DNA of 64,000 bases from Cypionkella sp. (GCA_025458525.1 JALOSF010000021.1:25751-89750); one strand, 5' to 3'; numbered from the stretch's first letter, positions 8,084 to 19,087 are shown. Numbers and translations: made by a program. Notes: generated by a model from the letters alone, not told the origin.

Positions 8084-9472
8084 TCAGGCGTGAATGGCAC
8101 CATCGCCGCAAGCCAGGGCGGCTTCGCGCACCGCCTCGCTATAGGTGGGGTGCGCGTGGCAGGTCAGCGCAAGGTCTTGCGCGCTTGCCCCGAATTCCAT
8201 TGCCACGCAGACCTCATGGATCAGATCGCCTGCGGCCGGGCCGATGATATGCGCGCCAAGGATGCGGTCGGTTTCCTTGTCGGCCAGGATTTTCACGAAG
8301 CCTTCGGCCTGGAACACGGCCTTGGCGCGTGCGTTGCCCATGAAGCTGAACTTGCCGACCTTGTAGGCGCGGCCCTGTTCCTTGAGCTGTTCTTCGGTCG
8401 CCCCGATATTGGCCACTTCCGGCGTTGTGTAGATCACGCCGGGGATGACGCCATAATTCACATGGCCATGCTTGCCCGCCATGATCTCGGCCAGCGCCAT
8501 GCCTTCGTCTTCGGCCTTGTGGGCCAGCATCGGGCCGGGGATCGCATCGCCGATGGCATAGATCCCCTTGACCGATGTGGAAAAGTGATCGTCGGTCTTG
8601 ATTTGGCCGCGCGGCAACATCTCGACCCCAAGCGCCTCCAGCCCAAGGCCGGCGGTATAGGGTTTGCGCCCGGTTGCCACCAGCACGACTTCGGCGTCGA
8701 TCGCATGGGCCGAGTCGTCCTTGCGCAGCTTGTAGCTGACCTTCGCCCCGGTTTTCGTCACTTCGGCCGCCTGAACCGCGGCACCCAACACGAATTTCAG
8801 CCCCTGCTTGGCAAGAATGCGCTGGAAGGCTTTTGCAACTTCGGCGTCCATGCCCGGCGTGATCGCATCAAGATATTCGACCACCGTCACCTGCGCACCC
8901 AGCCGCGCATAGACCGAGCCCATTTCCAGGCCGATCACACCGGCGCCGATCACCACCATCGATTTCGGGATTTTCCCCAGCGCCAGCGCGCCGGTCGAGG
9001 TGACGATGGTCGTTTCGTCCACCGTCACACCCGGCAGCGATGCGGGTTCAGACCCGGTCGCGATCACGATGTGCTTGGCGGTGTGAACCTCGTCCCCGAC
9101 CTTGACCTGCCCCGGTGCGGGGATGCTGCCCCAGCCCTTGAGCCATGTGACCTTGTTCTTCTTGAACAGAAACTCGATGCCCTTGGTATTGCCGGCGATC
9201 ACATCGTCCTTATAGGCCAGCATCTTGGCCCAATCGACGGTCGGATGCGCGCCCATGAGGCCCATCTTTTCAAAGTTTTCATGCACTTCATGCAATTGGT
9301 GCGTCGCATTCAGCAGTGCCTTTGACGGGATGCAGCCGACGTTCAGGCAAGTTCCGCCCAATGTTTCGCGCCCTTCGACACAGGCCACCTTAAGGCCGAG
9401 CTGGGCCGCGCGGATCGCGCAGACATAGCCACCGGGGCCACCGCCGATGATGATTGCATCAAATTCTGCCAT
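8084..9472 (-). CDS. lpdA: Dihydrolipoyl dehydrogenase (E3)
   Basis: A 462-aa flavoprotein that reoxidises dihydrolipoamide using NAD+ in the 2-oxoglutarate dehydrogenase complex. The FAD-binding motif is [17 protein letters not shown] (residues 7-23), the redox-active disulfide is C42/C47 in [13 protein letters not shown], a second nucleotide-binding motif is [15 protein letters not shown], and the catalytic His-Glu region is [11 protein letters not shown] near the C-terminus. Length matches the family. It is the last gene of the suc operon, 77 bp after the MAPEG gene, so it is most likely dedicated to the SucAB complex; a pyruvate dehydrogenase E3 may be encoded elsewhere. Confidence 0.97.
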   Translation of the reverse strand: MAEFDAIIIGGGPGGYVCAIRAAQLGLKVACVEGRETLGGTCLNVGCIPSKALLNATHQLHEVHENFEKMGLMGAHPTVDWAKMLAYKDDVIAGNTKGIEFLFKKNKVTWLKGWGSIPAPGQVKVGDEVHTAKHIVIATGSEPASLPGVTVDETTIVTSTGALALGKIPKSMVVIGAGVIGLEMGSVYARLGAQVTVVEYLDAITPGMDAEVAKAFQRILAKQGLKFVLGAAVQAAEVTKTGAKVSYKLRKDDSAHAIDAEVVLVATGRKPYTAGLGLEALGVEMLPRGQIKTDDHFSTSVKGIYAIGDAIPGPMLAHKAEDEGMALAEIMAGKHGHVNYGVIPGVIYTTPEVANIGATEEQLKEQGRAYKVGKFSFMGNARAKAVFQAEGFVKILADKETDRILGAHIIGPAAGDLIHEVCVAMEFGASAQDLALTCHAHPTYSEAVREAALACGDGAIHA

Positions 9473-9549
9473 GGTCGTCTCCTTGACTGGGGCGGCAAGG
9501 CGGGAGCATTGCCCCGGACCCCAGGATGGTTGTGATCAGATGAAGGCGG

Positions 9550-9945
9550 TCAGAGCAAGGCGGCCACAATCATCGTAAGGGTTGCAAGAAAGCCGATGCC
9601 CCAGATGACCGAACGCCAGGGACGCAAGCCAAGTGCATAAGCGGGTATATAGAGAACGCGCGCCACAAGGTAGGCCCAAGCGGCGGTCTGGGTCACGGCG
9701 GTGGATTGCTGGCCCAGCGTGACCACCACCACGGCAAGGGTGAACAGGATCAACCCTTCGAAATGGTTGTTCAGCGCCCGTTGCAGCCGCGCCGTGCGAA
9801 GGGACAGTTGCCGCGAGGGCGGTTTGTCGCGGGCCGAGGAGGTGTAGCCCACTCCCAGTTCGCGGTTGGCGGGAACGGCGAAAAGCACGAACTGGAGGGC
9901 TTGCAACAGCCCGGCAAGGGCGAGGGTGGTCAGTTCAGGGGTCAT
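9550..9945 (-). CDS. MAPEG-family membrane protein
   Basis: A 131-aa protein with four hydrophobic segments (about residues 5-25, 57-75, 85-100, 108-130). It contains RLQRALNNHFEGLILF, the conserved N-H-x-E region of MAPEG proteins (glutathione transferase/eicosanoid-type membrane enzymes). The start is ATG 9945, 18 codons inside the track ORF; it begins MTPELTTLALAG as in family members. It sits between sucB and lpd in the same direction. A role in the 2-oxoglutarate dehydrogenase complex is not known, and the position may simply be conserved in Rhodobacteraceae. Confidence 0.85.
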   Translation of the reverse strand: MTPELTTLALAGLLQALQFVLFAVPANRELGVGYTSSARDKPPSRQLSLRTARLQRALNNHFEGLILFTLAVVVVTLGQQSTAVTQTAAWAYLVARVLYIPAYALGLRPWRSVIWGIGFLATLTMIVAALL

Positions 9946-10004
9946 GGGGCGGACCTGCACAAAGGATTGCACCTGGCACAGCCGTGCCGGGGCCAGCATC
10001 CGCC

Positions 10005-10058
10005 AAGGCGCGCGCGGTGTGCCGGGCCCGTCAGGCCCGGCGCGGCAAGATGCGCCTT
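10005..10058. other. Long imperfect hairpin between sucB and MAPEG gene
   Basis: AAGGCGC and GCGCCTT bracket an inner perfect GCCGGGCC-CGTCA-GGCCCGGC stem. There is no T-run on either strand, so it is not a classical terminator. It could be an mRNA processing or stability element that sets sucB against lpd expression; that is inference. Confidence 0.45.
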
Positions 10059-10070
10059 GGACGGCATGGA

Positions 10071-11306
10071 TTACAGATCCAGAAGCAACCGCTGCGGATC
10101 TTCCAGCGCCTCTTTCACCCGCACGAGGAAGGTCACGGCGCCCTTGCCGTCCACGATCCGGTGGTCATAGGACAGCGCAAGATACATCATCGGACGGATG
10201 ACGATCTGGCCGTTCACGACCACGGGGCGGTCCTGGATCTTGTGCATGCCAAGGATGCCCGATTGCGGCGGGTTCAGAATGGGCGAGGACATCAGCGAGC
10301 CATAGACACCGCCATTCGAGATGGTGAACGAGCCGCCCTGCATCTCTGCCATCGACAGCTTGCCGTCACGGGCGCGCAGGCCCAGTTCGGCGATCTTCTT
10401 CTCGATCTGGGCGAAACCCATCTGATCGGCGTCGCGCACCACCGGCACCACAAGACCGGAGGGCGTGCCGACCGCCACGCCCATATGGACGTAATGCTTG
10501 TAGATGATGTCACCGCCGTCGATTTCGGCGTTCACCTCGGGCACTTCCTTCAGCGCATGGGTGCAGGCCTTCACGAAGAAGGACATGAAACCCATCTTCA
10601 CGCCGTGCTTCTTTTCAAAGCTGTCCTTGTAGGTGTTGCGCAGCGCCATGATGCCGGACATATCCACCTCGTTATAGGTGGTCAGCATCGCCGCGGTGTT
10701 CTGCGCATCTTTCAGGCGGCGGGCGATGGTCGCGCGCAGGCGGGTCATCTTGACCCGTTCCTCGCGGCTGGCGTCATCGGCGCTGACCGGGCCACGCGGA
10801 ACTGCCGCCGGGGCAGGTGCCAGGGTGGGCATGGGCGCCGGGGCAGGGACGGCAGAGGCTGCGCGGGCCACGTCTTCCTTCATGATGCGGCCATCGCGGC
10901 CCGAGCCCTGAACCTGATCGCGCGACAGGCCGCTTTCGGCCAGCGCCTTCTTTGCTGCGGGTGCATCTTCCACGTCCTTGCGCGGCGTCACGGTTTCCGG
11001 CCCGGCACCGGGCGACGCAACCGCGGCGGCGGCTTCGGCCTTTGGTTCGTCCTTGCCGGCGGGCGCGGCAGCCGCTTCGGAAATGATCCCAAGGCGGGCA
11101 TTGGCGGCGACGGTCGCACCTTCGGGCGCAAGAATTTCGGCCAAGATGCCCGAGGCCGGGGCGGGCACTTCGACCGACACCTTGTCGGTTTCAAGTTCGC
11201 ACAACATCTCGTCCTGCTTGACCACATCGCCGACCTTCTTGAACCAGGTCGAGACAGTGGCTTCGGACACCGATTCACCAAGGGCGGGAACCATAACGTC
11301 GGTCAT
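10071..11306 (-). CDS. sucB: Dihydrolipoyllysine succinyltransferase, 2-OGDH E2
   Basis: A 411-aa E2 component that transfers the succinyl group to CoA. An N-terminal lipoyl domain (residues 1-78) has the lipoylated K42 in [11 protein letters not shown]. An Ala/Pro-rich linker leads to the E3-binding domain (about 120-157, [19 protein letters not shown]), followed by the catalytic acetyltransferase-fold domain ending in [13 protein letters not shown], which holds the active-site His and Asp. ATG 11306 is chosen over the track start because GGAGGAAG lies about 5 bp upstream and [13 protein letters not shown] is the usual N-terminus. It lies 68 bp after sucA. Confidence 0.97.
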   Translation of the reverse strand: MTDVMVPALGESVSEATVSTWFKKVGDVVKQDEMLCELETDKVSVEVPAPASGILAEILAPEGATVAANARLGIISEAAAAPAGKDEPKAEAAAAVASPGAGPETVTPRKDVEDAPAAKKALAESGLSRDQVQGSGRDGRIMKEDVARAASAVPAPAPMPTLAPAPAAVPRGPVSADDASREERVKMTRLRATIARRLKDAQNTAAMLTTYNEVDMSGIMALRNTYKDSFEKKHGVKMGFMSFFVKACTHALKEVPEVNAEIDGGDIIYKHYVHMGVAVGTPSGLVVPVVRDADQMGFAQIEKKIAELGLRARDGKLSMAEMQGGSFTISNGGVYGSLMSSPILNPPQSGILGMHKIQDRPVVVNGQIVIRPMMYLALSYDHRIVDGKGAVTFLVRVKEALEDPQRLLLDL

Positions 11307-11374
11307 TTTTTCTTCCTCCACGCCCCTTTGGGCGGTTTAGACTTGGGGTGGCAGGGCCGCATGGCCCCGCGGGA

Positions 11375-14332
11375 TCAGAATGTCAGGGCTTCGGACACCA
11401 GCGCGTCCTGCTCCATCTTGTGCCGGCTGGCCAGACCCGTGGCGGGCGAGGCCGAGGCCGCCCGGCCCACATAGCGGGGGCGCGACTGCGCAGCGCCGAT
11501 CTTGGTCAGCACCCATTCGATGTTGGGTTCGACAAACGACCAGTAGCCTTGGTTTTTCGGCTCCTCCTGGCACCAGATGATTTCGGCGCCCTTGAACCGT
11601 TCCAGCTCCTGGCTCAGCGACTGCACCGGGAAGGGGTAGAACTGTTCCAGCCGCAGCAGATAGATGTCGTCCGCCCCGCGCTTGTCGCGCTCGGCCAGAA
11701 GGTCGTAATAGACCTTGCCCGAGCACAGCACGACGCGGCGGATCTGCGCGTCGGGTTTCAGCACCAGTTCTGAATGGCCCTTCTGCGCGTCATCCCACAG
11801 CACGCGGTGGAACTGGCTGCCGGTGGTGAAATCGGCCGCGTCCGAAACGCACATCGGATGGCGCAGCAGCGATTTCGGCGTCATCAGGATCAGCGGCTTG
11901 CGGAAGCTGCGATGAATCTGGCGGCGCAGGATGTGGAAATAGTTGGCGGGCGTCGAGACGTTCGCCACGATCCAGTTGTCATTTGCCGACATCTGCAAGA
12001 ACCGCTCGGGCCGGGCCGAGGAATGTTCCGGCCCCTGACCTTCATAGCCATGCGGCAGCAGGCACACGAGGCCCGACATCCGCAACCACTTGGACTCGCC
12101 CGAGTTGATGAACTGGTCGAACATGATCTGCGCACCGTTGGCGAAATCGCCGAACTGTGCTTCCCAAAGGGTCAGCGCGTTGGGTTCGGACAGCGAATAG
12201 CCGTATTCGAACCCAAGCACCGCATATTCCGACAGCATCGAGTCGATCACCTCATACCGCGCCTGACCGGCGCGGATGTGGTTGAGCGGGTAATAGCGAT
12301 CCTCGGTGGTCTGATCGACAAGGCCCGAATGGCGGTGGCTGAACGTGCCGCGGGTGCAGTCCTGCCCGGCCAGACGCACGGGCTTTCCTTCGGTCACAAG
12401 GCTGCCAAAGGCCAGTGCTTCGGCCGTGGCCCAGTCAAAGCCCTTGCCTTCGGCAAACATCTTGGACTTGTTTTCCAACAGGCGCGCAACCGTCTTGTGC
12501 AGATCAAAACCATCCGGCGCACGGCACAGCGCCGCGCCGACTTCGGCCATGGTTTCCGGTTTGATCGCGGTATCGCCCGGCTGATACTCCTCGCGCTCGC
12601 GCTCCAGCCCCGACCAGCGGCCATCCAGCCAGTCGGCCTTGTTCGGCTTGAACGCCTTGCCGGCCTCGAACTCCTCGTTCAGGCGGGCCTGGAACGCGGC
12701 CTTCATATCCTCGATCTCGCCTTCGGGGATCAGACCGTCCTTCACCAGACGCTCGGTGTAAAGCTGCAAGGTGGTCTTGTGCTTCTTGATCGCGGTATAC
12801 ATCGCCGGGTTGGTGAACATCGGCTCGTCGCCTTCGTTGTGACCGAAGCGGCGGTAGCAGAAGATGTCCAGAACCACGTCCTTGTGGAACTTCTGGCGGA
12901 ATTCGATGGCAACCTTGGCGGCATGCACCACCGCCTCGGGGTCGTCACCGTTGACGTGGAAGATCGGCGCCTCGACCATCAGCGCGATGTCGGTCGGATA
13001 GGGCGAGGACCGGCTGAACGACGGCGCGGTGGTGAACCCGATCTGGTTGTTGACCACGATGTGGATGGTGCCGCCGGTGCGATGACCCTTCAGCCCAGAC
13101 AGGCCAAAGCATTCCGCGACCACGCCCTGACCGGCAAAGGCCGCATCGCCGTGCAGCAGCACGGGCAGCACCATGGTGCGTTCGGTGTCGTTATACTGAT
13201 CCTGCTTGGCGCGGACCTTGCCAAGGACAACCGGGTTCACCGCTTCAAGGTGGCTGGGGTTGGCCGTCAGCGACAAGTGGACCCTGTTGCCGTCAAACTC
13301 GCGGTCGCTGGAGGCGCCAAGGTGATATTTCACGTCGCCCGACCCGTCCACATCCTCGGGCTTGTAGCTGCCGCCCTGGAATTCGTGGAAGATCGCGCGA
13401 TAGGGCTTGCCCATGACATTGGCCAGCACCGACAGACGCCCGCGGTGGGGCATGCCGATCACGATCTCTTTCAGGCCCAGCTGGCCGCCGCGCTTGATGA
13501 TCGCTTCCATGGCGGGGATCAGCGCCTCACCGCCGTCCAGCCCGAAGCGTTTGGTTCCCATGTATTTGACATGCAGGAACTTCTCAAAGCCCTCGGCCTC
13601 GACCAGCTTGTTCAGGATCGCCCGGCGCCCCTCGCGGGTGAAGGCGATTTCCTTGCCATAGCCTTCGATCCGCTCTTTCAGCCAGCTGGCCTGTTCCGGG
13701 TCCGAGATATGCATGTATTGCAGCGCGAATGTGCCGCAATAGGTGCGCTTTACGATATCCATGATCTGCCGCATCGAGGCGACTTCAAGACCCAGAACCT
13801 TGTCGATAAAGATCGGGCGGTCCATGTCGGCATCGGTGAAGCCGTAAGAGCGCGGGTCAAGCTCGGGGTGCGGGGTCTTGTCGCGCATGCCAAGCGGATC
13901 GACATCGGCGATCAGATGGCCGCGAATCCGGTAGGCGCGGATGATCATCAGCGCGCGGATGCTGTCCAGCACGGCGCGTTGCACCTGGGTGTCTGACAGC
14001 GACACGCCCTTTTCCTCGGCCTTGGCCGCGATCTTGGCGGCGGCGGCGCGCACTTCCTTGACCGGCGCCACGGGCCATTCGCCGGTCAGGGCGGCGGTCA
14101 GGTCATCTGCCGGCGCAAGCGGCCAGTCGGACCGCGCCCAGCTTGGCCCTTCGGCGGCGCGCTTGGCGGTGACTTCGCTTTCGCCAAGGCTGCGAAAGAA
14201 CTCGGCCCATTGCGCATCGACCGAGGCAGGATCAGCGGCAAAGCGGGCCTGAAGCTGATCAATATACTCGGCGTTGGCCCCATCAAGAAAAGAGCCTGCG
14301 CGGAATTGGCTGTTTGGGGATTGCTCGGTCAT
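11375..14332 (-). CDS. sucA: 2-oxoglutarate dehydrogenase E1
   Basis: A 985-aa thiamine-diphosphate enzyme that decarboxylates 2-oxoglutarate. Visible family stretches are the N-terminal SFLDGANAEYIDQLQARF, GMPHRGRLSVLANVMGKP, the TPP region YRRFGHNEGDEP, and LPHGYEGQGPEHSSARPERF in the C-terminal transketolase-like domain. Length matches E1o. ATG 14332 is preferred over the GTG three codons upstream because GAGGAGAGG is spaced correctly only for the ATG. It is the central gene of the suc operon and is preceded by a 53-aa peptide gene. Confidence 0.97.
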   Translation of the reverse strand: MTEQSPNSQFRAGSFLDGANAEYIDQLQARFAADPASVDAQWAEFFRSLGESEVTAKRAAEGPSWARSDWPLAPADDLTAALTGEWPVAPVKEVRAAAAKIAAKAEEKGVSLSDTQVQRAVLDSIRALMIIRAYRIRGHLIADVDPLGMRDKTPHPELDPRSYGFTDADMDRPIFIDKVLGLEVASMRQIMDIVKRTYCGTFALQYMHISDPEQASWLKERIEGYGKEIAFTREGRRAILNKLVEAEGFEKFLHVKYMGTKRFGLDGGEALIPAMEAIIKRGGQLGLKEIVIGMPHRGRLSVLANVMGKPYRAIFHEFQGGSYKPEDVDGSGDVKYHLGASSDREFDGNRVHLSLTANPSHLEAVNPVVLGKVRAKQDQYNDTERTMVLPVLLHGDAAFAGQGVVAECFGLSGLKGHRTGGTIHIVVNNQIGFTTAPSFSRSSPYPTDIALMVEAPIFHVNGDDPEAVVHAAKVAIEFRQKFHKDVVLDIFCYRRFGHNEGDEPMFTNPAMYTAIKKHKTTLQLYTERLVKDGLIPEGEIEDMKAAFQARLNEEFEAGKAFKPNKADWLDGRWSGLEREREEYQPGDTAIKPETMAEVGAALCRAPDGFDLHKTVARLLENKSKMFAEGKGFDWATAEALAFGSLVTEGKPVRLAGQDCTRGTFSHRHSGLVDQTTEDRYYPLNHIRAGQARYEVIDSMLSEYAVLGFEYGYSLSEPNALTLWEAQFGDFANGAQIMFDQFINSGESKWLRMSGLVCLLPHGYEGQGPEHSSARPERFLQMSANDNWIVANVSTPANYFHILRRQIHRSFRKPLILMTPKSLLRHPMCVSDAADFTTGSQFHRVLWDDAQKGHSELVLKPDAQIRRVVLCSGKVYYDLLAERDKRGADDIYLLRLEQFYPFPVQSLSQELERFKGAEIIWCQEEPKNQGYWSFVEPNIEWVLTKIGAAQSRPRYVGRAASASPATGLASRHKMEQDALVSEALTF

Positions 14333-14413
14333 ATCTTGCACCTCTCCTCGGTGGCGCGAATGGCTTTGGGGGCGCGAATTTTCTGCGAAAATTCACCGCC
14401 CCCTTCGTGTGTT

Positions 14414-14575
14414 TCAGAACAGCAGGCGCAGGAGCGCCTGGGTCAAAGGGTCATTGGCCCGGGCATGCTGCACCGAAAACGGAACGGCTGCGGCCAAGAG
14501 CAGGGTCAGGGACGCAAAGCACAGCATGACCATTCGGGTCGGCTTTTCCAGCGCATGCTCGGCCCTCTGACGCAT
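14414..14575 (-). CDS. 53-aa single-TM peptide between sucD and sucA
   Basis: This ORF is too short for the supplied track. It begins MRQRAEHALEKPTRMVMLC, contains a hydrophobic helix (about residues 15-36, MLCFASLTLLLAAAVPFSV) and ends QALLRLLF. The ATG lies 3 bp after the sucD stop and the stop is about 80 bp before sucA, so it sits in the operon with tight coupling to sucD. It could be a small membrane protein linked to the dehydrogenase complex or a leader-like peptide; the function is unknown. Support is positional and compositional only. Confidence 0.6.
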   Translation of the reverse strand: MRQRAEHALEKPTRMVMLCFASLTLLLAAAVPFSVQHARANDPLTQALLRLLF

Positions 14576-14578
14576 GTG

Positions 14579-15463
<885 letters not shown>

Positions 15464-15558
15464 CGGGGCCTCCTGAAAAAACAAAATTTCGGATCAGGCG
15501 GCGTGGACGCCGCCTTGCTGTGGGTGCCTGTCCCGGTTGCGGTGGCGAAACGACGGCC

Positions 15559-15762
15559 TTAGCGGCCGTAGTCGCCGATCCCGTGGTCGGGGCAGGAAAT
15601 CGCGATCTCGCCCGTGGGGACCTTGCCCAAACGCGCCAGGTCGGACTGCTCTTGGCAGACTTCGACGTGGTCGTCATCTCCGCGGACCTGGCTGCCCGCG
15701 CCACCGCCGCAGGCCGCAAGGACCGACAGGCTGACAAGGCCGAAGACGAGAGATATGCGCAT
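15559..15762 (-). CDS. Small lipoprotein between sucC and sucD
   Basis: A 67-aa protein with a signal peptide [18 protein letters not shown]; the lipobox LAAC predicts lipidation at C18. The mature part is acidic ([12 protein letters not shown]) with two further cysteines, which could form a disulfide in the periplasm. It starts 5 bp after the sucC stop in the same direction. No family function is known to me. Its place inside a cytoplasmic-enzyme operon is odd for an envelope protein. Confidence 0.8.
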   Translation of the reverse strand: MRISLVFGLVSLSVLAACGGGAGSQVRGDDDHVEVCQEQSDLARLGKVPTGEIAISCPDHGIGDYGR

Positions 15763-15767
15763 GAAGT

Positions 15768-16961
15768 TTACCCTTTCACCGCTTTGACAATTTTCTGCGC
15801 CGCATCCGACAGGTTGTCTGCTGCGATCACATTCAGGCCGGAGTTGCGGATGATGTCCTTCCCAAGCTCCACATTCGTTCCCTCAAGGCGCACCACCAGC
15901 GGCACCTTCAGCCCGACTTCCTTCACCGCTGCGATCACGCCTTCGGCGATGATGTCGCAGCGCATGATGCCGCCGAAGATGTTCACCAGGATGCCTTTGA
16001 CATTGGGGTCAGAGGTGATGATCTTGAACGCCTCTGTCACCTTTTCTTTCGTGGCGCCGCCGCCCACGTCCAGAAAGTTGGCAGGCTCTGCCCCATAAAG
16101 TTTGATGATGTCCATGGTGGCCATGGCAAGGCCCGCGCCGTTGACCATGCAGCCGATTTCACCATCCAGCGCGATGTAGTTCAGATCGAACTTCGACGCG
16201 GCCAGTTCCTTTGGGTCTTCTTCGGTTTCGTCGCGCAGCGCGGCAATATCGGGGTGGCGATACATCGCGTTGCCGTCAAAGCCCATCTTTGCATCGAGCA
16301 GCTTCATGTTGCCGTCCTTCATGACGACAAGCGGGTTTATTTCCAGCATGTCCATGTCCTTGTCCACGAACAGCCGATAGAGGTTTTTCACGATCGCACA
16401 GCACTGCTTGATCTGGTTGCCCTGCAAGCCAAGACCAAAGGCGACACGGCGGCCATGGTAATCGGAATAGCCCGCCGCCGGATCGATGGTGAAGGAAAGG
16501 ATCTTTTCTGGCGTGTCATGCGCCACATCCTCGATGCTCATCCCACCTTCGGTCGAGCAGACGATGGAAATCCGGCTGCTTGCGCGGTCGATGAGAAGGG
16601 CGAGATAGAGTTCACGCTCGATGTCGCTGCCGTCTTCGATGTAGATGCGGTTGACCTGCTTGCCCGCCTCGCCCGTCTGGACAGTGACCAGCGTGCGGCC
16701 CAGCATCTGGCGCGCAAACTCTGCCGCTTCCTCGACCGAACGGGCCAGACGCACGCCGCCCTTTTCGCCGGCTTCCGGTTCCTTGAAGCTACCCTTGCCG
16801 CGGCCGCCGGCATGGATCTGTGCCTTTACAACCCAAAGCGGGCCGTCCAGCTCTCCGGCTGCGGTCTTGGCGTCCTCGGCCTTCAGGACAACGCGTCCGT
16901 CTGACACAGGAACCCCGTAAGACCGCAAGAGAGCCTTGGCCTGATATTCGTGGATGTTCAT
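15768..16961 (-). CDS. sucC: Succinyl-CoA synthetase beta subunit
   Basis: A 397-aa nucleotide-binding beta subunit. It starts [19 protein letters not shown] and has the ATP-grasp stretch [25 protein letters not shown] (metal-binding N-P), and [21 protein letters not shown] with [18 protein letters not shown], all typical. It is the first gene of the suc operon. Its upstream region carries four GTGATCAC palindromes and a TGTTAGCGC...GCGGTAAAA element, probably the operon's control region. Confidence 0.97.
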   Translation of the reverse strand: MNIHEYQAKALLRSYGVPVSDGRVVLKAEDAKTAAGELDGPLWVVKAQIHAGGRGKGSFKEPEAGEKGGVRLARSVEEAAEFARQMLGRTLVTVQTGEAGKQVNRIYIEDGSDIERELYLALLIDRASSRISIVCSTEGGMSIEDVAHDTPEKILSFTIDPAAGYSDYHGRRVAFGLGLQGNQIKQCCAIVKNLYRLFVDKDMDMLEINPLVVMKDGNMKLLDAKMGFDGNAMYRHPDIAALRDETEEDPKELAASKFDLNYIALDGEIGCMVNGAGLAMATMDIIKLYGAEPANFLDVGGGATKEKVTEAFKIITSDPNVKGILVNIFGGIMRCDIIAEGVIAAVKEVGLKVPLVVRLEGTNVELGKDIIRNSGLNVIAADNLSDAAQKIVKAVKG

Positions 16962-17035
16962 CGATCGCGTCCTCTGGGTCGTGAATTTTGGGCTTCATGC
17001 CATGAAAACGGGCAGTAACCAAACGAGTTTGTGCC

Positions 17036-17060
17036 TGTTAGCGCAAAAGCGCGGTAAAAT
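17036..17060. promoter_or_regulatory. TTAGCGC/GCGCGGTAA element upstream of sucC
   Basis: TGTTAGCGCAAAAGCGCGGTAAAAT is an imperfect inverted repeat (TTAGCGC ... GCGCGGTAA) between the GTGATCAC array and sucC. The sdh promoter carries the related GTTAGCGGTAAAA. LacI-family regulators often bind TTA-CG-TAA-like palindromes; a CceR-type carbon regulator is a candidate, which is inference. Confidence 0.5.
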
Positions 17061-17069
17061 CTGACCTTT

Positions 17070-17145
17070 GTGATCACGGCCTGAAAATCCGTGATCACGG
17101 CCGCAAATTTTGTGATCACGAGCCTGGATTTCTGGCTGTGATCAC
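17070..17145. promoter_or_regulatory. Array of four GTGATCAC palindromes upstream of sucC
   Basis: Exact 8-bp palindromes start at 17070, 17091, 17112 and 17138. The first three are spaced exactly 21 bp (two helical turns) with an AAAAT-like block between copies; the fourth is 26 bp on. The array lies in the 225-bp gap between the methyltransferase stop and sucC and most likely controls the suc operon. The sdh promoter has the same unit and spacing. Confidence 0.7.
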
Positions 17146-17186
17146 GGGTTGCGGGGCCTGCGTCGGCGATGATTCGGCGCGCTTGT

Positions 17187-17849
17187 TCAGGCCGGTGTGG
17201 CACGGATCAGCACCTGACCGCGCGGCAGCATCACATCGCAAAACTCGGGCTCCCATCCGTGATCCGTGCAGGCCAAATGCAGCTTGTGACGGTCGAAATG
17301 ATAGGGGGGGCGATCGGCATGGGTTACAACGCCATCGGCCTGTCGATAGGCGCCCGGCTGCGCAGGACCAAGGAACACCGTGAAGAACAGCTGCGTCACG
17401 CGGCCAAGACGCGGGCGCATCCGGCCAAGTGCCTGGACCAGCGTGACAAAGGGCAGATGGGTGAACACACCGAAGGCGATCGCATAGTCGATCGCCTCTG
17501 GCACACCGGGCAGGGAAAAATCGCTGTCCTCGATCAGTTGCGCCTCGGGCAGGCGCGCGGGATCTGGCACCTCCAGCTCGCGCCCGCGCAGCATCAGCGC
17601 CCGGCTGGCATCTGTCGCCCAATACTGGCCGGGATGCAGGTAGGGCACGGCCTTGCACCCCAGCCGCAGGCTGCCTGCCCCGATGTCAAGCAGGCGGTGA
17701 TGCGGCAACATGCCCGCGTCGCGCAGGATCTGCATCTGGATGCGCCCGGTTTCATCCCAGCGCCCGCCCACGATGTCGCGGTGACGCCCGTTGGCCAGTG
17801 CGCTGTCGTAAAACCCGGGCGCAAGATAGGGCGACACCGGGGCGGTCAT
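17187..17849 (-). CDS. Class I SAM-dependent methyltransferase
   Basis: A 220-aa protein with motif I LLDIGAGSLRLGCKAVPYL (D-x-G-x-G), YWATDASRALM as the acidic motif II region, and IAFGVFTHLPF as the later motif. The ATG overlaps the stop of pepT (ATGA), so the two are co-translated. The track ORF extends 111 codons upstream into pepT; the start here follows from the overlap. The substrate is unknown. Confidence 0.8.
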   Translation of the reverse strand: MTAPVSPYLAPGFYDSALANGRHRDIVGGRWDETGRIQMQILRDAGMLPHHRLLDIGAGSLRLGCKAVPYLHPGQYWATDASRALMLRGRELEVPDPARLPEAQLIEDSDFSLPGVPEAIDYAIAFGVFTHLPFVTLVQALGRMRPRLGRVTQLFFTVFLGPAQPGAYRQADGVVTHADRPPYHFDRHKLHLACTDHGWEPEFCDVMLPRGQVLIRATPA

Positions 17850-19087
17850 GGGGTCGTCTCGACCGCTTCCTGCACCAGCGCGAGGCAAAGCTCTGTCGCC
17901 AGCGCCATGTCCTGCGCCGACACCCATTCCAGCGGGCCGTGGATGTTCTGCATGCCGGTGAACAGGTTGGGGCAGGGCACGCCCATTTCGGTCAGCCGCG
18001 ACCCGTCGGTGCCGCCCCGGATCGGCACGCTGATCGGCTCTACCCCGATCCGGGCACAGGCGCGGCGGGCCAGATCGACGGGGGTCATGTCCGTTTCCAG
18101 CCAATAGCGCATGTTGCGGTATTGCGGGGTGATGGTGCAGGTGATCTCGGCGCGCGGTTCGGTGGCTTGCACGGCCTCGCACACCCGGCGCAGGATCTCG
18201 CCCTTCTGCGCCAGCCCCTCGCGTTCGAAATCGCGCAGGATGAAATGGATCGTCATCTCGGACGAGCCGCCTGCCATGTCGGTGGCATGGATGAACCCGT
18301 CGCGGCCCGATGTGGTTTCAGGGGTCATCGTGGCTTGCGGCAGCGCCGCGATGATCCTGGAGGCGAGGGTGATGGCGTTCACCATCTTGCCGGTGGCATA
18401 GCCGGGGTGGATGCTGACGCCCTTCACCGTCACAACCGCGCCATCGGCCGAGAAACTTTCATATTCCACCTCGCCCACCGCGCCCCCGTCGAAGGTATAG
18501 GCGAAATCGGCGGCCAGATCGGCGGGCAGCCGCTTGTCCACGCCGCGCCCGATTTCCTCATCAGGGGTAAAGGCGATGCGGATGGGGCCATGGGGGATGG
18601 CGGGGTTGGCAAGCAGATGGCGGGCGGCGGTCATGATGATGGCGACGCCGGCCTTGTCATCGGCGCCCAGCAGGGTGGTGCCGGAGGCGGTGATGATGGT
18701 ATGGCCCTGCTTGGTCGCAAGATAGGGAAACTCGGCCGGCGAGAGCACGAGGCCGGGCGCGTCGGGAAAGGTGATGTCGCCCCCGTTATACCCGTCGATC
18801 ACCCGAGGCTTGACCCCGGTCGCGTTGAACTGGGGGGCGGTATCGACATGGGCGAGAAGGCCGATCGTGAGGCCCGGCGCGGTGCCGGGGATGGTGGCCA
18901 GCACCGTGCCATAGTCGGTCAGCCGCACATCGGCAGCGCCGATCTGGGTCAGCTCATCGGCCAGAAGGCGCAGGATTTGCCACTGCACCTGCGTCGAGGG
19001 GCCGGTTGGCGACGCGGGGTCGCTTTGACTGTCAAGGGCCGCATAGCGGGTCAGGCGGTCGGTCAACTCGGCGGTGAAGGGGGTCAT
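17846..19087 (-). CDS. pepT: Peptidase T (tripeptide aminopeptidase)
   Basis: A 413-aa M20 zinc aminopeptidase that removes N-terminal residues from tripeptides. Metal-binding stretches are GLLAHVDTAP (H and D), LGADDKAGVAIIM (bridging D), FTPDEEIGRGVD (E-E) and FDGGAVGEVE. The C-terminal metal ligand region is NLFTGMQNIHGPLEWV. ATG 19087 is chosen because AGAGG lies about 9 bp upstream and length then matches the E. coli enzyme; ATG 19096 is an alternative. It is coupled to a downstream methyltransferase gene. Confidence 0.92.
   Translation of the reverse strand: MTPFTAELTDRLTRYAALDSQSDPASPTGPSTQVQWQILRLLADELTQIGAADVRLTDYGTVLATIPGTAPGLTIGLLAHVDTAPQFNATGVKPRVIDGYNGGDITFPDAPGLVLSPAEFPYLATKQGHTIITASGTTLLGADDKAGVAIIMTAARHLLANPAIPHGPIRIAFTPDEEIGRGVDKRLPADLAADFAYTFDGGAVGEVEYESFSADGAVVTVKGVSIHPGYATGKMVNAITLASRIIAALPQATMTPETTSGRDGFIHATDMAGGSSEMTIHFILRDFEREGLAQKGEILRRVCEAVQATEPRAEITCTITPQYRNMRYWLETDMTPVDLARRACARIGVEPISVPIRGGTDGSRLTEMGVPCPNLFTGMQNIHGPLEWVSAQDMALATELCLALVQEAVETTP

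Noticed and set aside
11774-13996. A 740-aa plus-strand ORF opposite sucA
   Set aside because: It mirrors sucA codon structure in a high-GC genome, has no ribosome site or family motif, and sucA is clearly real.
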